Part shown: in pieces, positions 9,224-16,474 of the stretch
How positions within the stretch are numbered: position 1 is the first letter of the stretch
Layout: every line of letters begins with the position of its first letter
Source: Planctomycetia bacterium
Lineage (GTDB): Bacteria; Planctomycetota; UBA1135; UBA2386
Reading direction: 5' to 3'
Assembly: GCA_005776475.1 (NCBI GenBank)
Contig: SXPB01000217.1
Location: 1-52,972 of the forward strand
DNA length: 52,972 nt
Made by a program: the position numbers and the translations under genes
Notes under the pieces: generated by a model
What the model saw: the letters and a program-made list of their open reading frames with translations, nothing else
Databases searched by the model: none
What the model was told of the DNA's origin: nothing

Positions 9224-10146
9224 GCATGAACTTCGCACGTGAGCAGTCGCTGCTGCGGCAGAAACTGCAAGCGAAGGCCTCCCCGGACCTCGCCGCGTCC
9301 CGCCTGCAGCAACTCGGTGAAGGCAACGTGACGTGCCTCGGCGCCGACGACGCTGCCGTGGCGCAGGCCGCGGTCGAACTCGCGGCGACGTGGCCGGCGA
9401 TGGGCCGGGCGCAGATGACGGCGTTCGTGCGCACGCTGTGGAGCAGCAAGATCCACGAACTGCGCGACGTCGGGGCGCGGTTGCTGGCGATGCGCGCGGC
9501 GCTGATCGAACCTGCCGACCTGCCACTGCTCGAAGGCTTCCTGCAGGACCAGGCGCTCGACGCCGTGCACGCGACGCTGGCGCGCGACGTGGTCGGCCTG
9601 CTGGTCGCGAAGAACAAGAAACTGTGGAAGGACCTGAAGCGATTCGCCGGCAGCGCCCACGACGGCATGCAGCGCGCCGCGGTGCGCGCGAGTGCGTTGC
9701 CGCTGGTGGACGATGCGGAAGCGTTTCCGCGCTTCGTCGAACTGGTGACGCCGCTGCTCGCGAGCGCCGATGCGCTGGTGCAGTCCTCGATCGATGCGGT
9801 GCTGGTCGCCGCCGCCGTCACGCACGGCGATGCGGTGCGCGCGTTCGTGCAGCAGCATGCGCGCACGGTGACGATCCCGAAGGCGACGCCACCGCCCGTT
9901 CCACTTGTGGTGACGAAGCCAGCGCCGACGCCGGCTCCGGTTGCCGCAGTCGCGAAGGCCAAGGCCGCCCCCACCGCGAAAGCCGAAACGAAGAAGGTCG
10001 TGCCGCCACCCGCGAAGAAGCCCGCGGTGATGAAGAAGCCCGCCAGCAAGCCAAAGTCGAGCAAGCCCGCAGCGGCGAAGCCGACGCCGAAGAAGGCCGC
10101 CGCGAAGCCGACCAAGAAGTCCGGCGCGAAGAGCCGCGCGCGCTGA
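9220..10146 (+). CDS. AlkD-like HEAT protein with histone H1-like tail
   Basis: 308 aa. Residues about 10-210 are HEAT-type helices like the AlkD DNA glycosylase family (MTAFVRTLWSSKIHELRDVG, MQRAAVRASALP, LVQSSIDAVLVAAA). From about 215 the protein becomes Lys/Ala/Pro-rich with repeated PAKKP, KPASKPKSSKP and TPKKAAAKPTKKSG, like bacterial H1-like proteins. The tail should bind DNA non-specifically and could deliver the HEAT domain to chromatin. Whether glycosylase residues are conserved cannot be judged by eye. It is coupled to the cbs gene by ATGA. The last ten codons including the stop form one copy of the 30-bp repeat described separately. Confidence 0.72.
10117..10146. repeat. 30-bp direct repeat, left copy (3' end of AlkD-like gene)
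   Basis: This copy covers the final ten codons, including the stop, of the AlkD-like gene. The right copy at 10973-11002 matches at 29 of 30 bases; the one difference is C at 10134 versus T at 10990. The 826 bases between the copies hold only the zeta-kinase module. The pattern suggests insertion with duplication of the target, or recombination at a gene end. Confidence 0.8.
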
Positions 10147-10151
10147 TCCGA

Positions 10152-10355
10152 TCAGGGTTTGGCGACGTCGCCCGGCGGCCCAACCGGCGGCGGCGATACT
10201 TCTTCGAGCGTCTCGGCGTCGACCCATTGGATGCGCCCATCGCGCCAGATCACGATGGGTTGACCGAGCGCAATGTGCATGGCGCGCGCCTGCCGCACGC
10301 CAGCGTTCATCGCTGCCGTTATCCGACGCGTCAGGTCTTCCATCTCAGGGCTCAT
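10152..10355 (-). CDS. Small partner of zeta-type kinase (putative antitoxin)
   Basis: 67 aa from ATG 10355, which overlaps the kinase stop (ATGA at 10352-10355). An in-frame GTG at 10373 is less likely. The core GVRQARAMHIALGQPIVIWR followed by DGRIQWVDAETLEE resembles small proteins often found next to zeta-like kinases, where a helix precedes a 'lGqpiviwrDGki' segment. By position it should be the antitoxin or a cognate regulator; no DNA-binding motif is obvious. The order (kinase first) is the reverse of epsilon-zeta. Confidence 0.65.
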   Translation of the reverse strand: MSPEMEDLTRRITAAMNAGVRQARAMHIALGQPIVIWRDGRIQWVDAETLEEVSPPPVGPPGDVAKP

Positions 10356-10921
10356 CGTTGGATCTGCTGCCACGTCATCGGCTCGATGACCGAGAGACTA
10401 TCGGCCTCGCCGAAGGCAACAAGTCGCGCGCCCAATTGGCTGTTGTCGTAGCACCACCAATGCCGTGCCAAGGGGCGGTACATCCGATGGAAGTTGTCGA
10501 GCCCTCGTTGGTATCGCCGGCGGATCGTGTCGGCAGGGACGTCATGGCCGCCTGTCCGCACTCGCTCCGCAACCCGTTGGATCGACAACTCCGGACTCTT
10601 CACCCAAACGAACACGAGCAGCACGTCGTAGCCCTGCTGCTGCCGCGCCAATAGCCACGGCGCGAACGTTCGCGACGCCAGCGTGGTCTCGAACGCGAAA
10701 TCGCTCGCGGCCGCAGCCAACGCCGCCATCTGCGCAAGCATCAATCGACCTGCCGCCAACGCTGCCGCAGCCGGATCGAATCCCGACAGCCCCTGCGCGA
10801 TCACATCGGCGTTTACGAACGTGGTGATGCCGAGTTCATCGCGAACCAGCGGGCGCGCCACCGTCGTCTTGCCGGCCCCGTTCGGACCAGCGAGCACACA
10901 GACTCGCGGGCGGCGCGTCAC
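10352..10921 (-). CDS. Zeta toxin-like P-loop kinase
   Basis: 189 aa from GTG 10921, chosen because GGAG lies 7 bases upstream and the Walker A then starts about 13 residues in; a GTG at 10972 would add 17 residues that overlap the direct repeat. Motifs: LAGPNGAGKTT (Walker A), FVNADVIAQGLSGF (substrate-binding Asp), FAFETTLAS, and RRRYQRGLDNF near the C-terminus. The family phosphorylates UDP-GlcNAc or related nucleotide-sugars, or small substrates. The gene is coupled to its small partner by ATGA, and the pair is flanked by 30-bp direct repeats. Confidence 0.85.
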   Translation of the reverse strand: MTRRPRVCVLAGPNGAGKTTVARPLVRDELGITTFVNADVIAQGLSGFDPAAAALAAGRLMLAQMAALAAAASDFAFETTLASRTFAPWLLARQQQGYDVLLVFVWVKSPELSIQRVAERVRTGGHDVPADTIRRRYQRGLDNFHRMYRPLARHWWCYDNSQLGARLVAFGEADSLSVIEPMTWQQIQR

Positions 10922-10972
10922 GCGTGGACTCCAGGCATGCCGCGCGATTGTGCCGTACGCCCACCGCGGCAC

Positions 10973-11002
10973 AAGTCCGGCGCGAAGAGTCGCGCGCGCT
11001 GA
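10973..11002. repeat. 30-bp direct repeat, right copy
   Basis: This copy repeats the end of the AlkD-like gene (10117-10146) with one substitution, yet no AlkD coding sequence precedes it. It lies between the zeta-kinase start and the TPR gene stop at 11012. Deleting 10147-11002 would put the AlkD stop nine bases from the TPR stop, a normal tight convergent pair. Confidence 0.8.
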
Positions 11003-11011
11003 CGCGCGCGG

Positions 11012-11881
11012 TCACTTCGCCTTGTTCACGAGCTCCTGGTTGTCGGGGTGGCGCCGCGCGCCCCTCGCCCACATTTCCTTCGCCTTCGCCGGATCGCGCG
11101 TCTCGAGCAGGTTGCCGAGGAAGAGGTACGTCTGCGCCTCGTGCTCCTGCACCGGCATCGACTCCTGCTGGTTGACGAGCGTCTCGAAGTGCGCGATCGC
11201 GTCCTTCTTCTTGCCGAGGAAGTCCGGCCAGAACGTGTAGCTCATCGCCTTGGTGAAGCGCGCCTCCCAGTGCTTCTCGTCGAGCTGGAGCACGTTGTCG
11301 AAGACCTTGTCGGCGTCGATCGAGTACTGGTACTTCGTCGGATCCATGTTCACGTAGGCGAGGTAGGCGTTGGCCAGTTCCATCTGCGCCTTGGTGTCGT
11401 TCGGGTTCGCCTTCGCCAGCGCCTCGAACTGCTTGATCGCCTCGTCCATCTTCCCGGCAGCGAGCAGCCGCTTCCACAGCGTCGGGTCCTCGAAGAAGTT
11501 CGTGCCCTGCAGCTTCCCGAACTCGGTCTGGAGATCGAAGCTCGCCGTCGCGGCGACCGCGGCTTCGGCGGCGCCTGCACCACCGCGCTTTTGCAGGTAG
11601 GCCTCGACCGCAGCGGCGACCTGTTCGGGGTTGAGCACCGGCGCCGCCGTGCGGTCGCTGGTGCCGGACGTCGACACCGCCGGCGCGGGCGCCTGGGCGA
11701 TGGTTTCGAGTTGCCGTTGCAGGCCCTGGCACAGGGTCCTGAGGTCAGCGAGCTCCTTCTGCACGTCGGCAGCCGGGGTCGGATTGGCGAGCGCTTCGGG
11801 CGGCCGCAGCAGGAAACCGACACCGACGGCAGTGCAGGTGGCGACGAGGGTCGAGAGGACGAGGATGGCGGACGTGTTCAT
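11012..11881 (-). CDS. Membrane-anchored TPR protein
   Basis: 289 aa from ATG 11881. Residues 4-25 form a signal or anchor helix (ILVLSTLVATCTAVGVGFLL). A coiled-coil-like stretch follows (VQKELADLRTLCQGLQRQLE), then an Ala/Pro linker, then TPR-like helices from about 145 (MDEAIKQFEALAKANPNDTKA, MELANAYLAYVNM, AQTYLFLGNLLE, AKAKEMWARGARRHPDNQELV). The arrangement is like periplasmic CycH/NrfG or BamD-type scaffold proteins. It is probably periplasmic and binds partners; no enzyme motif is visible. Divergent from tatD. Confidence 0.75.
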   Translation of the reverse strand: MNTSAILVLSTLVATCTAVGVGFLLRPPEALANPTPAADVQKELADLRTLCQGLQRQLETIAQAPAPAVSTSGTSDRTAAPVLNPEQVAAAVEAYLQKRGGAGAAEAAVAATASFDLQTEFGKLQGTNFFEDPTLWKRLLAAGKMDEAIKQFEALAKANPNDTKAQMELANAYLAYVNMDPTKYQYSIDADKVFDNVLQLDEKHWEARFTKAMSYTFWPDFLGKKKDAIAHFETLVNQQESMPVQEHEAQTYLFLGNLLETRDPAKAKEMWARGARRHPDNQELVNKAK

Positions 11882-11962
11882 TGCGTGGTTCGCCGCATTG
11901 GGCAAGGGAAGCCTATGCAGCGTGGCGCTTACTGTGGCCAACGGCGAGTATTTCCCGTTGCG

Positions 11963-12712
11963 ATGCAGGTCTACGACACCCACTGCCACATCGGCCTCGA
12001 CGGCAAGGCCACTCCCGACGACGACCATGCGCGCGCCGTCGCCGCCGAAGTCACGGCGATGCTTGTCGTTGGCATCGATGCGACGACAAGTCGCGAAGCC
12101 TGCGCGCTGGCCCGTTTGCCCGGCGTGCGCTGGAGTGCCGGCCTGCACCCCAACGACAGCGTGCGCTTCGCCGAAGACTGGCCGGCGATCGTCGCATTGG
12201 CGCGCACGCCCGGCTGCGCGGCGCTCGGCGAAACCGGCATGGACTGCTTTCGCGACCGCACTCCGCTCGACCAGCAGGAACGGTCGCTGCGCGAGCATCT
12301 GCAGCTGGCGCGCGAACTCAGCCTGCCGGTTATCTTCCATTGCCGCGATGCGTTCGCGCCGATGTTCGCGGTGCTGCGCGACGCGCCGTCGGTGCACGGC
12401 GTGATGCATTGCTTCTCCGGCGGGCGCGCGGAGGCCGAGCAGGCGCTCGATCTGGGCCTGCACCTGTCGTTCGCCGGCCCCCTCACCTACCCGAAGAACG
12501 ACGCGCTGCGCGCCGTGGCGGCATGGGCGCCCGCCGATCGCATCCTGGTCGAGACCGACGCGCCGTTCCTGCCGCCGCAGCGACGGCGCGGGCAGCGCAA
12601 CGAACCCGCGTACCTGGTGGAGACGTTGCAGACGCTGGCGCAGGTTCGCGGGGCCTCGCTCGCCGATGCGGCGGCGCTGACGTTCCAGAACGCGATCCGC
12701 CTGTTCGGCTGA
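11963..12712 (+). CDS. tatD: TatD-family metal-dependent deoxyribonuclease
   Basis: 249 aa, normal for the family. Metal ligands and motifs in order: DTHCH at the N-terminus, GETGMDCFRD, FHCRDAFAPM, GVMHCFSGG and VETDAPFLPPQRRRGQRNEP. These define an amidohydrolase TIM barrel acting as a 3'-5' exonuclease or DNase in DNA repair and turnover. The gene stands alone and is divergent from the TPR gene across an 81-base gap; it is followed 58 bases later by the secreted-protein operon. Confidence 0.92.
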   Translation: MQVYDTHCHIGLDGKATPDDDHARAVAAEVTAMLVVGIDATTSREACALARLPGVRWSAGLHPNDSVRFAEDWPAIVALARTPGCAALGETGMDCFRDRTPLDQQERSLREHLQLARELSLPVIFHCRDAFAPMFAVLRDAPSVHGVMHCFSGGRAEAEQALDLGLHLSFAGPLTYPKNDALRAVAAWAPADRILVETDAPFLPPQRRRGQRNEPAYLVETLQTLAQVRGASLADAAALTFQNAIRLFG

Positions 12713-12770
12713 TCCGCCCGCAAACGACCTTGCGCAGGGCTGGCGTGCGACGGCGCGATACCATGCGCCG

Positions 12771-14117
12771 ATGGCCCTCCCAACTCGTCCGTGGCCTCGC
12801 CGTGGCCACTTCCTGCCCGCGCTCGCAATCATCCTGGCCGTCAGCGCCGCGCCAGGCCAGGACAAGCCCGATGCTGCGCGACTGCGAGAGCTGACCACCC
12901 AGCTGCAGGATCAGGACGCCGGCAAGCAGAAGCTGGCGGAGGACGAACTGACCAAGCTCGGTCCCGCTGTGCTGCCGGCGCTGCAAGCCGAAGTAGACGG
13001 CGCCACGGAACCAGCGAAGGCGCAGCTTCGCACCGCGCTGCAGCGAATCGAACGCGTGCACCGGGCCGCGATCGCGAATGGCAAGGCGCTCGTGGTGCCC
13101 GTCGCCGCGACCGGCAAGCCCATCGCCGAGTTGTTCGCCGAACTGCGCGCGGCGACGGGCGTGTGCATCGACGGCGCCGCGATTCCCGCCGACGCAGTGA
13201 CGACGCTGCCGCGGGCGTCGCTCGCCCTCTGGGACGCCGTGGACCAGGTCTGCCGCAAACATGGCAAGCTCACGTGGGACGTCGGCACCGACGGGATCAC
13301 GGTCCGGGCTGAGCCCCATGCAGCACCACGGCTCGCGACAGCTTCCGGCTACGGCCTCCTGTTCCGCGGTTTCCATCGCATCACCGAACGCGGTGAAGAG
13401 ATCGTGCGCAGCAATGCCCTGGTGCTCGGCCCGCCTGGCTCCGTGGTGGCCGTCCAGCATCTCACCTACTCGGAGTTGATCGACGACAAGGGCACGAACC
13501 TGCTGAAGTCCAGCGGTCCGTGGCGACTCACCGGCAGTTCGACGTTCGGGAATGCACGGCGCCTTGGCGCGCCCGACTACGGGCGCGTGTTCTGCGAAGC
13601 GCCCGCGGACCTCGTCGCTGCAAGCGCGGCCGCCGGCGCGACCAGGATCAAGTCGTGCAAGGGAACGGCGATTGTTCGCGCTGTGGTCGAGCTGAAGAAG
13701 ACCGTCGAGATCGCGGGCAAGGACTTGGCAAAGGGCGCCAAGGCGAATGCGGGCGGCGCCGCGTTGGCGATCGAGTCGCTCGACACCTCCGGCGAGCGCG
13801 TGCGCATCGTGGTCGAAATCACCGACCAGCGCCGGGTGTCCAAGGACAAGGCGCTGATCTACCCCGAGACGCCGGGGCGCATCGTGTTGCGCGACTCGAC
13901 GGGCGCCGAAGCACTCGACCTCACGTTGGATCCGAGCACCGGCTCGGCGACGTTCGAGCTGGGTGGCGGCAGCAGCGAGACGGCGACGTACGAAATCACG
14001 GCGCGCCTGGCGGACAAGGCCACGCTCACGGGCATCGAGTTGTGGGAACCGGGCACCGTCGAAGAAGTGAAGATCCCGTTCGCCTTCAAGGATGTGCCGA
14101 TCACGAACGGGCGATGA
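12771..14117 (+). CDS. Secreted protein of unknown function, first gene of HTTM operon
   Basis: 448 aa. Residues 14-30 are a signal peptide (LPALAIILAVSAAPGQ). Residues 35-105 are helical and HEAT- or coiled-coil-like (ELTTQLQDQDAGKQKLAEDE, LRTALQRIERV). The rest is beta-rich with no catalytic motif; the C-terminus (IELWEPGTVEEVKIPFAFKD) reads like a beta-sandwich comparing paired values. Planctomycete exported proteins often look like this, but I do not recognise the family. Its stop overlaps the next ATG (ATGA), so it should work with the two membrane proteins downstream. Confidence 0.8.
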   Translation: MALPTRPWPRRGHFLPALAIILAVSAAPGQDKPDAARLRELTTQLQDQDAGKQKLAEDELTKLGPAVLPALQAEVDGATEPAKAQLRTALQRIERVHRAAIANGKALVVPVAATGKPIAELFAELRAATGVCIDGAAIPADAVTTLPRASLALWDAVDQVCRKHGKLTWDVGTDGITVRAEPHAAPRLATASGYGLLFRGFHRITERGEEIVRSNALVLGPPGSVVAVQHLTYSELIDDKGTNLLKSSGPWRLTGSSTFGNARRLGAPDYGRVFCEAPADLVAASAAAGATRIKSCKGTAIVRAVVELKKTVEIAGKDLAKGAKANAGGAALAIESLDTSGERVRIVVEITDQRRVSKDKALIYPETPGRIVLRDSTGAEALDLTLDPSTGSATFELGGGSSETATYEITARLADKATLTGIELWEPGTVEEVKIPFAFKDVPITNGR

Positions 14118-15442
14118 CCGAAGCGCCACCCATGCTGCGTTCGCTCGCGCTCGCCATGGCGCTGGCCGCGCCAGGTACGGCCCAAGGCTGGCAAGCAGTC
14201 GTCGTCCAGGCGCCTCCCGCCAACGCCCGCACCACGGTGACGGAAGCCAACGGTGCCGAACTGGTGATCGCCGATGGCAAGGTTCGGCGACGCAGCAACG
14301 CCGGGCTGCACGGGCTCGAAGCGACCTTCGGCGAAGTGGTCGGCGCGCACCACCTCGAGGCCTCGCCCTGCGGCGCTACCTACATCGCCGCCGCCAACGG
14401 TGTGTTCCTCACCCACCCCGAAGTGAGGACGCTCGATCGCTGTGCGTTCGGCCCCGGCGTCCCGATCGACGATGTGGTCGGCCTCGTTTGCGACCGCATC
14501 GACCGGCTGTGGTTGGCGACCCGCAGCGGGTTGTTCGTCGTGCAACCTGGCCTTGGCTGCCACCGCCAGCACACCGCCACCGACGGTCTGCCCGAGCCGC
14601 CGTTCCACAGCCTGGAACGCGCCGACGATGGCGCGCTCCTCCTGCACCACCAGCTCGGCACGCACTGCTACCGGCCTGATCCAGCAGCGCCGACCACGCC
14701 ACGTGCCATCGGCCACGAACTCGGCGCGCAATGCACCGTGCGGCTCACCCTGCCACACGACCCGCCGAGTGTCGGGCGCGAGCATCGGTATCGCGAACGC
14801 AGCCACCATCTGCTGCGGCCCGCCGGCGGCCTGATCGACCTGCGCAAACCGGGTCGGCACGAACTGCTGGTCTACGCCATCGACCGCGATCTCGACCTGT
14901 CGCCACCGCACGAGCTCACGATCGACGTGCCGTTCCCCGCCGGCTTCGATGCTCGCGCAGCCGCCGCAATCGGCGCCGCACTCGGACTCGCCCTCGGCGG
15001 ATGGTGCGCCTTCCGAGCGCGACGACGCGGACGCAGCTGGCGCCGCGCAATGCTCGACGGCGTGCTCGCTGGCGTGGTGCTCCTGCAGTTGGCGATGGCG
15101 ATGACCGGCGTCGGCCGCACTTACCCGTTCATCGGCTTCACGATGTACGGCGAGGTCTACCGCGAACACGACGTGCTGTTCACGCCCGAGCTCGTGGCGC
15201 GCACTCGCACCGGGACGCGAGTGCAGAGCGACGGCACGTTGTCGTTCGCCACCGATGGCGTGTGGCGTCACTTGACGTCGTTGCTGTTCGCCGACGCAAC
15301 GACGCGACAGCGGTTCGTGCAGGGCCTCGGGATCGACGTCGATTGCCTCGAACTGCGCATCCGCCGCTGCCGGCTTACTGCGGCCGGACCACGCGACGTC
15401 GCGCCATGGGTCCTGGCACGCCTGGAGCGCGGCCCACGATGA
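14114..15442 (+). CDS. Propeller/Y_Y_Y sensor-like membrane protein lacking a kinase
   Basis: 442 aa. A signal peptide (LALAMALAAPGTAQG) leads to a partial propeller with Reg_prop-type units (IDDVVGLVCDRIDRLWLATR, then SGLFVVQPG). A Y_Y_Y-like segment follows (GRHELLVYAIDRDLDLSPPH), ending at a membrane helix near residues 278-297 (AAAAIGAALGLALGGWCAF). In two-component hybrids a histidine kinase would follow here. Instead there is an Arg-rich loop, a second membrane helix (LAGVVLLQLAMAMTGVG), the motif YPFIGFTMYGEV and a small domain of about 95 residues. It is coupled at both ends by ATGA to the secreted protein and the HTTM-like protein. Confidence 0.75.
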   Translation: MTEAPPMLRSLALAMALAAPGTAQGWQAVVVQAPPANARTTVTEANGAELVIADGKVRRRSNAGLHGLEATFGEVVGAHHLEASPCGATYIAAANGVFLTHPEVRTLDRCAFGPGVPIDDVVGLVCDRIDRLWLATRSGLFVVQPGLGCHRQHTATDGLPEPPFHSLERADDGALLLHHQLGTHCYRPDPAAPTTPRAIGHELGAQCTVRLTLPHDPPSVGREHRYRERSHHLLRPAGGLIDLRKPGRHELLVYAIDRDLDLSPPHELTIDVPFPAGFDARAAAAIGAALGLALGGWCAFRARRRGRSWRRAMLDGVLAGVVLLQLAMAMTGVGRTYPFIGFTMYGEVYREHDVLFTPELVARTRTGTRVQSDGTLSFATDGVWRHLTSLLFADATTRQRFVQGLGIDVDCLELRIRRCRLTAAGPRDVAPWVLARLERGPR

Positions 15443-16458
15443 ACCTCACCGCGTGGGAACGCTTCTGGTACCCGCAAATCTCGCTGCGGCGGCTCGCCGC
15501 GTTTCGCATCGCAGTGGCGTGGCTGTGCCTCTACGACGCGTTCCTCTACGACCCCACGCATCTGGTCGCCAACGCCGAAGGCGTGGAAGTGACTTGGAAC
15601 CCGCTCGTCGCCTTCGATCTGCTCGGCCTGCGTCCGCCGTCGGTGGCGACCACCGCGTGGTTGGCGACGCTGTACCAAGGGGCCGCACTGGCGATGTTGC
15701 TGGGCTTCCGCACCCGCACGTGTTGCCTGCTGCTCGCGTTGCTCGCCTTCTGGCAAGGCGGCCTCTTCTACTCGCTGACCAAGGTGCGCCACGACCGGGT
15801 CGCGTTGTGCTTCGCGACGTTCGCTTTGGCGATGTCGCCGAGTGGCGGCGCTTTCTCGCTCGACGCGTGGCTGCGGGCCCGGGCCGGTCGCCCAGAACCC
15901 GACGCGGCGTGGGCGGCGTGGCCGATCGTGCTCACACAGGTGACGGTGGCGATCGGCTACAGCGCCGCCGGGCTCACCAAGCTGCTGCACGCGGGCTGGA
16001 CCAATGGCTACACCCTGCAGGGCATCGTGCTTGGCCATCGTGGCCACTTCGCCGACGTCGCCGCCGCCCACGTGGGCGTGTGCCAAGTGCTCAGCGTGCT
16101 GACCATCGCCGCCGAACTGCTGACACCGTTGTGCCTGTTCTGGCCGCGCTGCGCCTTCGTGTTCGTACCCGCCGTGGTCGGCTTCCACTTCGGCACCTGG
16201 GCGACGATGGACACGGGTCCGTACATGACCCTGTGGTTTCTGTGGGTTGCCTTCGTGCCCCTCGACCAGGTGGGCGGTTGGCTGCGCCGAACGTGGACAA
16301 CGAAGCCGACGGCGGCCGTCGCCGTGGGCACATGGGCTTTGGCCATGCTAGCGGTCGTCGCGGTCGTGATGGCCCGCGTCGTTCCGTGGTCGATCCTTGC
16401 CCTCGGCATCGTTCTGCACGAGCTCGTGCGCCGACTCGATCGAAGTGCGCAACGCTGA
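15439..16458 (+). CDS. HTTM-like polytopic membrane protein
   Basis: 339 aa with about eight hydrophobic helices. The opening ERFWYPQISLRRLAAFRIAV and a later GYSAAGLTKLLHAGWTNGYTL resemble HTTM proteins, the bacterial relatives of vitamin K-dependent gamma-carboxylase membrane domains. The His-rich segment VLGHRGHFADVAAAH and FHFGTWATMDTGPY are typical of the family. Chemistry is not established for bacterial members. The gene is the last of a three-gene operon and overlaps the sensor-like gene by ATGA. It ends 16 bases from the convergent TMTC-like gene. Confidence 0.75.
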   Translation: MNLTAWERFWYPQISLRRLAAFRIAVAWLCLYDAFLYDPTHLVANAEGVEVTWNPLVAFDLLGLRPPSVATTAWLATLYQGAALAMLLGFRTRTCCLLLALLAFWQGGLFYSLTKVRHDRVALCFATFALAMSPSGGAFSLDAWLRARAGRPEPDAAWAAWPIVLTQVTVAIGYSAAGLTKLLHAGWTNGYTLQGIVLGHRGHFADVAAAHVGVCQVLSVLTIAAELLTPLCLFWPRCAFVFVPAVVGFHFGTWATMDTGPYMTLWFLWVAFVPLDQVGGWLRRTWTTKPTAAVAVGTWALAMLAVVAVVMARVVPWSILALGIVLHELVRRLDRSAQR

Positions 16459-16474
16459 GTCGGAACGCCTGCGC

